Below, in pieces: positions 1 through 7,208 of a stretch of DNA of 15,687 bases (within the stretch, counting starts at the first letter, position 1; every line of letters begins with the position of its first letter). Source of the DNA: Spirochaetales bacterium (lineage in GTDB: Bacteria > Spirochaetota > Spirochaetia > Sphaerochaetales > Sphaerochaetaceae); assembly GCA_022784805.1 (NCBI GenBank), contig JALFYG010000174.1, positions 1 to 15,687 of the forward strand, given 5' to 3'. The position numbers and the translations under genes are program-made. The notes under the pieces were generated by a model, which ran no database searches, had not been told where the DNA came from, and saw only the letters and a list, made by a program, of their open reading frames with translations.

Positions 1-2
1 AA

Positions 3-155
3 GCGGCAAAAACAATCCTGCTCGCTGGTCTGGGAAAGATAACCAGCGCTCCTGCGGAACACAGGAGTACAAAGGTGGAGAGAATGTCAGACTTCTCAGC
101 ATTCAATAATGCTGAAAGCAGTTCTCAACGAAGCCTGGAAGCTGGCACCCTTTAG
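3..155 (+). CDS. tnpB: TnpB-like IS605-family RNA-guided nuclease, C-terminal fragment (5' part outside window)
   Basis: The frame is open from the left edge to a TAG at 153-155, giving about 50 residues that begin AAKTILLAGLGKITSAP and end SSSQRSLEAGTL. An Ala-Ala-x-x-Ile-Leu-x-x-Gly segment, a linker with a K-V-E-R stretch and a short polar tail ending EAGTL match the region after the last RuvC motif in many TnpB proteins. No catalytic residue is in the window. The stop codon falls inside the loop of the terminal hairpin, so coding sequence and right end overlap, as is common in this family. TnpB proteins are RNA-guided DNA nucleases that help the element persist at its site. With only the tail visible, it cannot be said whether the gene upstream is intact. 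Confidence 0.65.
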   Translation, partial: AAKTILLAGLGKITSAPAEHRSTKVERMSDFSAFNNAESSSQRSLEAGTL

Positions 156-171
156 GGTGGCGGTAGTTCAC
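20..171 (+). ncRNA. Probable 3' part of the TnpB-associated omega RNA (reRNA) scaffold
   Basis: In IS605-family elements the guide RNA of TnpB comes from the 3' end of tnpB plus the right end, and its guide is the flanking DNA immediately beyond the right tip. The tail of this tnpB, its terminal hairpin (146-159) and the GGTAGTTCAC tip are all present, so a scaffold ending near 170 is expected. The 5' limit given is arbitrary. This is inference from the family; no RNA evidence is available and the upstream gene could be dead. Confidence 0.4.
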
Positions 172-832
172 CAAAACGTTTATCGATAAAGGAATGTATG
201 TGGTAAATATAGGGGAGCCCGAGATTGGTCTCGATAAGGGAGTTGATCACCAAGGTCTCCAAGCCAGATTGTCTTATTCCAGTGACAAGAAGTGCAGTCT
301 CCCACCCCAGCTGTACAGTAATTCCTATAAAGAGAATATATGGGATGTTTATTTTCTTCTTATAGAATATGTTCTCAACAATCAGGATAAGGTATCCGAC
401 GATCATTATCAGGGCCATCACCCCATGGTAGGAGGTGGTGGTTCGTGAAATGGATATCAGAGGCCAGGAAGAGCCGAAATTCTGGGCCAAAAGTGCCTCT
501 GCTATCCAATAGAAGAAGATAAATACAGACCACTCGACTCTATATTCATCTTTATCAAGCATAAGATAAATCCAGGCAAAGTTGGTAAAACCGTAGCTCA
601 TGCTGAGCCAGAACAAGAAGGGACCTGTGGGGGCCCCGCTTACAACTCTGGCATGCAGAGCCAGATAGAAGATTCCATAGTCCACAAGAAAATACAGTAG
701 GCCACCGAAGAGACCGAAATAGAAAGCTCTTCGTCTCTTTGAGAAAAAGAGAAGCGCCCCCAGAATCAAAAGAAACACAGTGTCAATGATTATGTAGAGA
801 CCTGAAAAGACTCTGGAGGGTACAATATCCAT
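152..832 (-). CDS. Multi-pass membrane protein of unknown function, C-terminus replaced by the IS tip
   Basis: The product is hydrophobic, about 226 residues, with roughly six to seven predicted membrane-spanning stretches (for example around residues 8-28, 36-58, 72-90, 100-115, 138-155 and 163-185) joined by short, often basic loops. I do not recognise the family. I prefer the ATG at 832 because GAGGTG sits at a proper ribosome-binding distance before it; a GTG at 838 is the alternative and overlaps the TGA of the preceding gene (GTGA), so translation is probably coupled. The last residues, GELPPP, and the TAA stop are encoded by the right tip of the insertion sequence (152-172). Native sequence therefore seems to end at about KRF, and an unknown length of the original C-terminus is lost. 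It is the last gene of a minus-strand operon that begins near 4877. Confidence 0.75.
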   Translation of the reverse strand: MDIVPSRVFSGLYIIIDTVFLLILGALLFFSKRRRAFYFGLFGGLLYFLVDYGIFYLALHARVVSGAPTGPFLFWLSMSYGFTNFAWIYLMLDKDEYRVEWSVFIFFYWIAEALLAQNFGSSWPLISISRTTTSYHGVMALIMIVGYLILIVENIFYKKKINIPYILFIGITVQLGWETALLVTGIRQSGLETLVINSLIETNLGLPYIYHIHSFIDKRFGELPPP

Positions 833-834
833 CT

Positions 835-1905
835 TCACCTCAATATCTTCTTTATATCTATGTGTGGCTCACGCCATCCAGCCTTCTTGGCATGGTCCAG
901 AACCTCTTCCGCCTCATCGCCATGTATTGCCATGATAAACTGGTAATAGAAGAGCTGGTCTGGCCCGAAGAGGTCATATCCTTTCTTATAGATACAGTCA
1001 GGAGCTGACTGCTGGATCACAAACTTCAGGGATTCAAGATACTCCTCTGCCGTCAGATAACCCTCTTTGATCAGAGAGTAGACGTTTTCTTCCATGGTGA
1101 TCTCAAAGGTGAAGCCTTCAAAACCATCTTCAGTGTACTGTTTCATCAAAAGCTTGTCCGTAAATGGTTTCGGAGTCCATTTCGACACCATGGTTCTCTT
1201 TCCCCTTGGTCTTTCCCCAAAGGAATATTTCTTCTTGTTTTTGGTGGTCAAAACATCTTTGATCTGCAAATCCGGGGAGAGGTTATCTGAAAAGACATAT
1301 TCGTCTTCATCAGTCTCGAACACAGACAAGAGATCCAAGTCTGGAGGGCACTCTGAAAGAGGAACCTTCTTGCCCTCAATGTCCAAACCTTTCTCTCTGG
1401 CATCCCCGATTTTTTCACCAATAGCCTCCTGAGCCTCATCATAGGTTCTCTCTGTAGGCATCATAAGGGCGGCGATGAGAGGAGGGATCATATTCTTTGA
1501 GCCGAAGCCCAAATCCTCCATGCAGAGACAAAAGGTTCCGTCAGGAGGAGTCTCAAATATGTCTCCGCAATGATCGAGGTATGTTTCAAGATTAGGGCAG
1601 AGTCTTTCCCAGTCATCATCCTCCAGGGCAAAGAACGAACCCATATAAGAAGGAAGCAACCCGAAAGACCTGCTTATTATTGAAGAGAGGACGCCAAGGG
1701 GAGTTCTGTCAGGAACAAGAACCCATCTTTCAACACTTCCATCCTCTACGTTGGCGTATTCTTCCAAATTTTCAAGTTCCTTTTCATTTAGCTCATCGAA
1801 AGTCATCCTTATTTTTAAAGGAACTACTTTGAAGAAAGGGGATGCATCTAGAAAAATCTTATCCAGCTTATTAAGCGGGACGTCAATGTTGAGAGCCTTG
1901 GCCAT
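835..1905 (-). CDS. Conserved hypothetical protein, distantly similar to pRiA4b ORF-3-like proteins
   Basis: The protein has 356 residues, is acidic and soluble, with no signal peptide or membrane segment. The start at 1905 is chosen because AAAGGAGG lies five bases upstream; the frame stays open further upstream, but that stretch overlaps the end of the phosphofructokinase gene. An N-terminal region reads L-K-I-R, then R-W-V-L-V-P-D-x-T-P-L, then S-F-G-L and S-F-F-A-L. This resembles the start of pRiA4b ORF-3-like domains (a short beta strand, a phrase around a V-P element and an F-G-W/L motif), a family of unknown biochemical role. The match is by eye and weak. The middle is rich in Asp and Glu, and the C-terminus has two helical segments with Tyr and Phe. 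It starts 11 bp after the phosphofructokinase stop and its TGA overlaps the possible GTG start of the membrane protein, so it is part of the same transcript. Confidence 0.7.
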   Translation of the reverse strand: MAKALNIDVPLNKLDKIFLDASPFFKVVPLKIRMTFDELNEKELENLEEYANVEDGSVERWVLVPDRTPLGVLSSIISRSFGLLPSYMGSFFALEDDDWERLCPNLETYLDHCGDIFETPPDGTFCLCMEDLGFGSKNMIPPLIAALMMPTERTYDEAQEAIGEKIGDAREKGLDIEGKKVPLSECPPDLDLLSVFETDEDEYVFSDNLSPDLQIKDVLTTKNKKKYSFGERPRGKRTMVSKWTPKPFTDKLLMKQYTEDGFEGFTFEITMEENVYSLIKEGYLTAEEYLESLKFVIQQSAPDCIYKKGYDLFGPDQLFYYQFIMAIHGDEAEEVLDHAKKAGWREPHIDIKKILR

Positions 1906-1916
1906 TTTTCCTCCTT

Positions 1917-3230
1917 TTAGTTCTTCATACTTACAGGCTGTCTTGTATTCTCCAGAACGTCTCTCCAAAGAGCTCCTTCAGGATTTACATGGTTGCGCTT
2001 TGCAACTGCAGCTTTGATAGGTATGTAAACGAACCTGTTGTTGACACTGGATGCTATGCACTGTGTCTTTCCAGCCATTGCAGCGTGTACTGCATGGGCT
2101 CCAAGACGAGCACAGTAAATAGAGTCATAACTATTGGCTGGTGTACTTCTGATAATGTAGGAAGGATCGATGTACTTGATGGATACAGGGATATTCTTCT
2201 CCTTGAAGTATTCCTTGATTCTCTCTTTCAAGAATACGCCGATATCCTGATACTTGATGTTTCCACCTGCATCGACTTCTCCTGTAGGAGGAACAAGGTC
2301 TGTTCCAGCTCCCTCTGCAACGAGAATTACAGCGTGGCCTCTGTCCAGGATTCTCTTCTCCAAGTGGTGCAAGAGACCATTAGGTCCATCGAGATCAAAT
2401 GGGTTCTCAGGGATAAGGCAGAAGTTAACGTCGCTCTGGGCAAGGGATGTATGGGCTGCAATAAATCCAGACTCTCTTCCCATGACCTTTACTAGTCCTA
2501 TTCCATTGTATGCGCTCTTTGCCTCTACATGGGCGCCTCTTACAGCAGGGACTGCAGATGCAACGGCAGTATCGAAGCCGAAGGATGTGTCGATGAATGA
2601 CAAATCGTTGTCGATTGTCTTTGGAACACCGACGACAGCTATCTTCAAGCCTCTTTTCTTTACTTCTTCTCCGATGGCATTAGCGCCTTTCAATGTGCCG
2701 TCACCTCCAATGGTAACGAGAATGTTGATATTCTGACGCTCAAGAGTGTCTACAATCTGCTCCACTTCTTTTCCACCACCACGAGCAGAACCCAAGATTG
2801 TTCCACCCTTTTCCTGGATGTCATCCACCACATCAGGGGTAAGGTCAATCATTGGCCATGGAGAGTTTTCCAAGAGACCAAGATAGCCGAAAGGAATACC
2901 GGAGATTCTTCTGACACCGTATCTGTACCAGAAACATCTGACTACACTGCGAATGACGTTGTTTAGTCCAGGGCAGATTCCACCGCAGGTACAGATGGCA
3001 GCATGGACATGGGCAGGATTGAAATAGATTTTCTTTCTAGGTCCTGCAAGTTCCAGGACATCTTCCTGATCCTTGGAACTATCAGATTCATCATGATCTA
3101 TATTGAGGTATATTTTGTCTGTATCCTCTACGTAGTCGGCACTACCGTCACCATGGACGGAGGACATTCTGATTGGATTATCGATTTTTGCTGCTCCGAT
3201 TCTCTCAATTGTGAATTCCTGTTTAACCAT
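1917..3230 (-). CDS. pfk: 6-phosphofructokinase, long bacterial/trypanosomatid-like type
   Basis: The enzyme phosphorylates fructose 6-phosphate to fructose 1,6-bisphosphate, the committed step of glycolysis, in the cytosol. The product is 437 residues from the ATG at 3230, chosen because AAGGAGG lies seven bases before it; an ATG at 3236 directly abuts that site and is less likely. Family motifs appear in order: CGGICPGLN (about 82-90, phosphoryl-donor loop), GGDGT (175-179), PKTIDND (203-209, with the catalytic Asp) and MGRESGF (250-256, sugar phosphate binding). An N-terminal extension of about 70 residues is typical of the longer, so-called X-clade enzymes. The Gly of GGDGT is the residue usually associated with ATP use, whereas PPi enzymes carry Asp there; the Lys of PKTIDND occurs in both PPi enzymes and long ATP enzymes. 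ATP is therefore the more likely donor, but this is inference. Its start overlaps the 3' end of the ModE-like gene by 8 bp. Confidence 0.93.
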   Translation of the reverse strand: MVKQEFTIERIGAAKIDNPIRMSSVHGDGSADYVEDTDKIYLNIDHDESDSSKDQEDVLELAGPRKKIYFNPAHVHAAICTCGGICPGLNNVIRSVVRCFWYRYGVRRISGIPFGYLGLLENSPWPMIDLTPDVVDDIQEKGGTILGSARGGGKEVEQIVDTLERQNINILVTIGGDGTLKGANAIGEEVKKRGLKIAVVGVPKTIDNDLSFIDTSFGFDTAVASAVPAVRGAHVEAKSAYNGIGLVKVMGRESGFIAAHTSLAQSDVNFCLIPENPFDLDGPNGLLHHLEKRILDRGHAVILVAEGAGTDLVPPTGEVDAGGNIKYQDIGVFLKERIKEYFKEKNIPVSIKYIDPSYIIRSTPANSYDSIYCARLGAHAVHAAMAGKTQCIASSVNNRFVYIPIKAAVAKRNHVNPEGALWRDVLENTRQPVSMKN

Positions 3231-3591
3231 TCCCATCCTCCTTGATCAAAGTCTCTACTTTTTCTTTAAATGTCACAAACTCTTTTTCTGCAGCGGCTTT
3301 TGCAGATGTCTGAAAGCCTTTATAGAGTTCCATATAGCTTCGGGCAAAGGGAGTAAGCTCCAGGCCTTCTCTCGCCGCCCCGCCCCTTTTTCTCTCCACA
3401 AAGGGTCTTCCAACCTCTTCTTCTAGTTTTTTAAGCATACCATAAGCTTTGGAATAAGAAAGACCCATATTCATGGAAGCGGAGCGAAGGGACTTGGATT
3501 TATCTATTTCCTCCAAGAGCCATAAGACTCCGATACCCATGTATTTCTTGCCGTCGCTGCCTGTTATGTAGAGTTTTGTGTCTAGCTCCAT
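3223..3591 (-). CDS. ModE-like winged-helix regulator, DNA-binding domain only
   Basis: The 122-residue product matches the N-terminal DNA-binding half of ModE: G-x-G-V-L-W-L-L-E-E-I-D, then S-L-R-S-A-S-x-x-M-G-L-S-Y-S-K-A-Y (helix-turn-helix, about residues 33-50), then L-E-E-E-V-G-R-P-F-V-E-R and the G-G-A-x-R-E-G-L-x-L-T wing. ModE of Escherichia coli carries two molybdate-binding domains after this region; here only a short helical tail of about 35 residues follows, so ligand sensing, if any, cannot be of the usual kind. The protein probably dimerises and acts as a transcription factor. The gene overlaps the aminotransferase by 10 bp upstream and the phosphofructokinase by 8 bp downstream, so all three are likely made together. 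Whether it responds to molybdenum, or controls the molybdoenzyme-type genes near 12.5 kb, is not shown by the sequence. Confidence 0.82.
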   Translation of the reverse strand: MELDTKLYITGSDGKKYMGIGVLWLLEEIDKSKSLRSASMNMGLSYSKAYGMLKKLEEEVGRPFVERKRGGAAREGLELTPFARSYMELYKGFQTSAKAAAEKEFVTFKEKVETLIKEDGNG

Positions 3592-4877
3592 ATCTCCGAT
3601 GCTGCCTTATAAACAATCTTGACCAAGTCTTCAAGATTTTCTTTCTCAACGGAGCAGTATGCCAATCTGAGGGTTCTTCCCATGATGTTTATGGCACCTA
3701 CTTCGTAAGCGGAAAGAAGATGAAGTCTCAGTTCTTCTGCGTTTCTTCCCATTGTATCAAAAGCCATGAAGTATCCTGAATTAAATGGATATGGCTGAAG
3801 TAGCTTGCTGTCTTTATAAGCTTCGAGAGTCTCTTTGATGACTCTGTATCTCTCGCCTACTGTATCAAAGAGATGCTCCTTGTCCTTCTCGTAGGATGAT
3901 CCCTTCATACCAATCTTCAAGAGAGACTGACCAGGGCGGTCACAGTTTGATACTGTGCATCTTACTGCGCCAAGGGTCTTTTTCTCCAAAGCATCAAGTT
4001 CTTTGGTTCCCAAAGCCTTTCCTGCGTATGTGATGAAGCCTACTCTGAATCCCCATACCATCTCTTCCTTAGTTGCGGCGTCGCCCTTGATGGCGAGGAT
4101 GTTTTCATGAGCATCAGCAAAGCGAGCGAAAAGAGACTCTTTTTCTGTTTCTTCTTCATAGAAGAGGCCGAAATAAGCGTCGTCGCTTATTACGAGAACC
4201 TTCTTACCTGTATCGGCAACTTCCTTTACTGCCTTCACGATTTCCTCTGCTTCTTTCTTGGAAGGAGAATAACCGGTAGGGTTATTTGGGAAGTTAAGGA
4301 TAATTCTTGCAGTCTCTCCCTTACACTCCATGAGAGCCTTCTTCATTCCTTCGATGTTGAAGCCACCATCCTTGAATGAAGGGAATGTCTTAAGCTCTCC
4401 GCCACATAGGTCTTCAAAGATAAGCTGATAGTTATCCCAATAAAGGTCTGGGCATACGACTTCATCGCCTTCATCCATAAAGAGTGTTGCGATTATGCTG
4501 ATAGTATGTGTAAGACCACCTGTGACAATAGGAAGAGATGTGAGCTTACTTGAGAGTGTCGGGTTCTTCTCCACCATAGCCTTCTTCCACATAGCTCTCA
4601 GCTCCTTGTCACCACCGCCTGGAGCATAAGAGAAGATGTCTTTCTTTGCGAGAACTCCTGGAACGAAAGAAGAGTAAATGTCGCTGAGACAGAAAGGCTC
4701 GCCTTTCTCCTGAGCCAAGCCCACAGTTGCATTGTATCTCTTAGCTTTCTCTCCTGCTTCAGCAGACTGGGCTACTATTCCCTTTGGGAAATACATATTC
4801 TTTCCCTTCTTTCCCAGTAAATCATATACACAAGAGTCTTTAAGAATATCGTTAAGTTCTATTGCCAGTTCCTTCAT
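3582..4877 (-). CDS. Pyridoxal-phosphate-dependent aminotransferase, class I/II (fold type I)
   Basis: The 431-residue product is a cytosolic fold-type I PLP enzyme. Visible motifs are PGGGDKELR (86-94, start of the large domain), NFPNNPTGYSPS (195-206, with the Asn and Pro-Thr-Gly of the cofactor site), SDDAYFGLFY (231-240, the Asp and Tyr that hold PLP) and TKEEMVWGFRVGF (269-281). In the last, Lys270 sits eight residues before the phosphate-binding Arg278, the spacing of the Schiff-base lysine in aspartate aminotransferases. An Arg near the C-terminus (in GRTLRLAYC) would bind the substrate carboxylate. Substrate cannot be read from sequence; an aromatic or aspartate-type amino donor is plausible. 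The start is supported by GGAGG six bases upstream. It appears to be the first gene of a five-gene operon; the 81 bp before it hold no strong terminator, so readthrough from ligA is possible. Confidence 0.9.
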   Translation of the reverse strand: MKELAIELNDILKDSCVYDLLGKKGKNMYFPKGIVAQSAEAGEKAKRYNATVGLAQEKGEPFCLSDIYSSFVPGVLAKKDIFSYAPGGGDKELRAMWKKAMVEKNPTLSSKLTSLPIVTGGLTHTISIIATLFMDEGDEVVCPDLYWDNYQLIFEDLCGGELKTFPSFKDGGFNIEGMKKALMECKGETARIILNFPNNPTGYSPSKKEAEEIVKAVKEVADTGKKVLVISDDAYFGLFYEEETEKESLFARFADAHENILAIKGDAATKEEMVWGFRVGFITYAGKALGTKELDALEKKTLGAVRCTVSNCDRPGQSLLKIGMKGSSYEKDKEHLFDTVGERYRVIKETLEAYKDSKLLQPYPFNSGYFMAFDTMGRNAEELRLHLLSAYEVGAINIMGRTLRLAYCSVEKENLEDLVKIVYKAASEIWS

Positions 4878-4958
4878 ATCTATCCTCCAGCAAAAATAAG
4901 GTTGGAAAAAGAGTAATTATTTGTTGCCTCTTATGCCAATACTTTCGTTCAAATTCCT
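4878..4958 (-). promoter_or_regulatory. Short gap between ligA and the aminotransferase operon
   Basis: These 81 bp are the only sizeable gap in the minus-strand run from ligA to the membrane protein. A weak AAGAG/CTCTT pairing followed by TTT (read on the minus strand) could be a poor terminator. TTGGCA with an AT-rich stretch about 14-16 bp on could be a promoter. Neither is convincing. The GGAGG at 4886-4890 is the ribosome-binding site of the aminotransferase. Confidence 0.3.
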
Positions 4959-7073
4959 TTAAAAAAGAAATCCTTGTTTTGGCTCTTCTTCCTTCTTTTC
5001 CCCTATCTGTATGCCCAAGAGAAGCATAAACTCTTCTTCATTGATTATCCTGACTCCAAGTTTCTCAGCCTCGGCTCTCTTTGAGCCTCCACCCTTTCCG
5101 GCAAGGAGGTGTGTGGTTTTTCCTGTCACACTGGATACTGTCCTTCCTCCCCTTATCTCTATTTCCTTGAGAGCCTTAGACCGCGGATTGAAGTTTTCAA
5201 AGGATCCTGTGACACACCATACTTCTCCAGTGAAGATCTGGGCCTTATCCTCTTCTTCTTTCTTGTCCATCTCTTCAGATACATGGAGGCCAAGGGAAGT
5301 AAGGGCATCGATAGTCTTTAATAGGTTCGGATCCCTGAAAGCTTCGATCAGAGTCTTTGCTGTCTCTTCACCCATTCCCTTGATAGCCAAGAATGGTTCT
5401 ACGTCTCCTTTCTCTGCAGCAAGACGAAGCTTTTCAAAGGAATCGAAGCCTCCGTCTGAGAGGATTTTGGCTGTCTTTGTTCCAACCTCAGGGATGCCTA
5501 AAGAAGAAAGAACAGTTGTGTATGGCCTGTTTTTAGACTCTTCCACACCTTTCTTAAGAGCATCTACTGTTTTGTCACCAATGCCTTGGATCTTCATTTC
5601 AGTTGCTTTGGAATAATCAAGAGTGTAGATATCCTCGACTCTCTTTAAAAGCTTGTTATTCCACAAAAGTTCCACAGTCTTTGGCCCCAGAGATTCAATG
5701 TCCATCTGGTCTCGGGATGAGAAGAAAGAGATTCTACCCTTTGCTTGGTCAGGACAGTCATAGTTTGGACAGAAAAGATGAACTCCTTTATGAACAAGCT
5801 CGGCTCCACAGCAAGGACATGTCAGTGGGATGCGGTAAGTGGTGTTACCCATCTCATTTTTTTCAACTACTTCCTCCACTGCGGGAATGACATCTCCTCT
5901 CTTTGTTATGGAGACTCTGTCTCCAATGGCAAGTTCCAAGGAGTCGATGTATTCCTGGTTATGGAGAGTGGCACGCTTGATAGTTGAGCCACCAAGGGCT
6001 GTAGGAGCTATCTCGGCTACCGGTGTGATTCTTCCGGTTCTTCCTACTTGTATAGTGATACTATTTAATACTGTTTCAGCCTGAGGGGACTCAAATTTAT
6101 AGGCAATGGCCCATCTTGGATGGTGCTCTGTGTAGCCAAATTCCTGTCTTACATCAAGTTCATTGATCTTGAACACCAAACCATCTATTTCATGATCCAA
6201 TGTAGGTCTCTTTTGAGTCATACGTGAGATATAGTCTTTAATGTCATTAAAGCCATATCCATCACCTTCTAGACCTGCCTCTTTCAGTTTTGCCTCTGCT
6301 TCTTCTTTAGTGCGAGCAAAGAAAGCAAAGTCCGGGTTGATTCTGAATCCTAGATCTGAGAGTTTCTTCATGATATGGAGATGGTCTTTTGGTGTCTCTT
6401 CCTCATCTCCCCAGAATCCTTCATAACAATACATATCAAGAGGTATTCTTGCAGCTTCCTGGGACTTTTGACGTCTTACTGTTCCAGCTGCAAGATTCCT
6501 TGGGTTGGCTGCCTTCTGGTCATCAGGAAGAGTTGCATTTACTTTTTCAAATTCTTTTTTAGGTAAATAGACTTCTCCTCTTACAGCAATATCTATGCTT
6601 TCCGGGAGAGAAAGAGGAATAGATGGGATAGTTACAATATTTGGAGTAACGTCGTTGCCCACGCTTCCGTTTCCTCTTGTGACGGCTCTCACAAGGATTC
6701 CATCTTCATAATAAAGAACCATTGAGATACCATCTATTTTCTCCTCGGCTGCAAATGAGAGCTCTCCCCCCTTCTTCTCGATTGAACGGGAGAAGAAGTC
6801 TAAGACACTTTCATCTGAATACGCTTTGTCGAGAGATAAGACTGGAATAGAGTGCTGGACTTCTGGGAAATCGTTAGTCAAGTCAGAACCGACTCTTTTT
6901 GTAGGGCTATCTGGGGCAGCAAACTCAGGGAACTCTTTTTCCAGGGCAATAAGACGATCAGTAAGCCTATCGTATTCGCTATCTGAAACAAGAGACTTAC
7001 CTTCTTTATAATATGTATCTTGGTATATCTTCAGCTTGGAAGCTAAAGCTATCATTTCTTCTTTTATTTCCAT
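4959..7073 (-). CDS. ligA: NAD-dependent DNA ligase LigA
   Basis: The protein seals nicks in duplex DNA during replication and repair, using NAD+ as adenylate donor. All domains are present: an N-terminal NMN-binding helical domain with YxxxYY-type residues (about 17-25); the adenylation domain with AEEKIDGIS (Lys112 is the residue adenylated) and TRGNGSVGNDVT; the OB fold with VGRTGRITPVAEI and KRGDVIP; a four-Cys zinc finger (CPCCG ... CPNYDCPDQ); helix-hairpin-helix repeats; and a C-terminal BRCT domain (EVWCVTGSF ... GKTTHLLAG ... KLGVRIINEEEF). At 704 residues it is slightly longer than the common 670. I choose the ATG at 7073 because family homology begins there. A TTG at 7127 extends the frame but adds a hydrophobic, non-conserved stretch. 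No clear ribosome-binding site precedes 7073. A gene-free 135 bp separates it from the divergent NTPase gene. Confidence 0.96.
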   Translation of the reverse strand: MEIKEEMIALASKLKIYQDTYYKEGKSLVSDSEYDRLTDRLIALEKEFPEFAAPDSPTKRVGSDLTNDFPEVQHSIPVLSLDKAYSDESVLDFFSRSIEKKGGELSFAAEEKIDGISMVLYYEDGILVRAVTRGNGSVGNDVTPNIVTIPSIPLSLPESIDIAVRGEVYLPKKEFEKVNATLPDDQKAANPRNLAAGTVRRQKSQEAARIPLDMYCYEGFWGDEEETPKDHLHIMKKLSDLGFRINPDFAFFARTKEEAEAKLKEAGLEGDGYGFNDIKDYISRMTQKRPTLDHEIDGLVFKINELDVRQEFGYTEHHPRWAIAYKFESPQAETVLNSITIQVGRTGRITPVAEIAPTALGGSTIKRATLHNQEYIDSLELAIGDRVSITKRGDVIPAVEEVVEKNEMGNTTYRIPLTCPCCGAELVHKGVHLFCPNYDCPDQAKGRISFFSSRDQMDIESLGPKTVELLWNNKLLKRVEDIYTLDYSKATEMKIQGIGDKTVDALKKGVEESKNRPYTTVLSSLGIPEVGTKTAKILSDGGFDSFEKLRLAAEKGDVEPFLAIKGMGEETAKTLIEAFRDPNLLKTIDALTSLGLHVSEEMDKKEEEDKAQIFTGEVWCVTGSFENFNPRSKALKEIEIRGGRTVSSVTGKTTHLLAGKGGGSKRAEAEKLGVRIINEEEFMLLLGIQIGEKKEEEPKQGFLF

Positions 7074-7164
7074 GTCAATAAATATAACACAAGACAAGAG
7101 GATTAAGGGGGGTGTATATTTTGACAATTTTAATTCTTAGATAAAAACTGAAAATTTTTCTATT

Positions 7165-7200
7165 GTTGAAAATCTAGATTAGAATAGAAACGGTATAGAG
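7165..7200 (+). promoter_or_regulatory. Possible promoter and ribosome-binding region of the STAND NTPase gene
   Basis: The AT-rich gap between ligA and the plus-strand gene contains a TAGAAT that is one base from the -10 consensus, with a weak -35-like TTTCTA 17 bp before it. GAGGA lies about six bases before the ATG at 7209 and is a good ribosome-binding site. A perfect TTGACA occurs further upstream at 7121-7126 but has no convincing -10 at the right distance. The promoter call is tentative; the ribosome-binding site is more solid. Confidence 0.3.
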
Positions 7201-7208
7201 GATCAATT

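Larger units (their letters stand above)
1..171 (+). mobile_element. Right end of an IS200/IS605-family insertion sequence (partial)
   Basis: The window opens inside a mobile element. A TnpB-like reading frame ends at 155. Overlapping its stop is a perfect 5-bp stem hairpin, CACCCTTTAGGGTG (146-159), followed by GGCGGTAGTTCAC up to about 171. A short hairpin with a TTTA loop followed by GTAGTTCAC is the classic right-end arrangement of IS605/IS1341-type elements, where the TnpA transposase recognises the hairpin and cuts just 3' of it. The left end, any tnpA and most of tnpB lie outside the window, so mobility cannot be judged. There is no target-site duplication, as expected for this family. 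The exact right boundary (within a few bases of 171) is inferred from the family pattern. Confidence 0.72.

Noticed and set aside
1..171. Bacterial SRP RNA, tmRNA or RNase P RNA at the left edge
   Set aside because: No conserved core sequences of these RNAs; the TnpB-like frame and right-end hairpin explain the region better.
4900..4950. Sigma-54-like promoter (TGGCAT...GC) before the aminotransferase
   Set aside because: The second element does not match TTGCA and the spacing is off.
5011..5616. A 201-codon plus-strand open frame opposite ligA
   Set aside because: It is the antisense shadow of a well-supported ligase gene, with a low-complexity Ser/Pro-rich product.
7074..7127. TTG at 7127 as start of ligA
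   Set aside because: It adds 18 residues not typical of LigA; family homology starts at the ATG at 7073.
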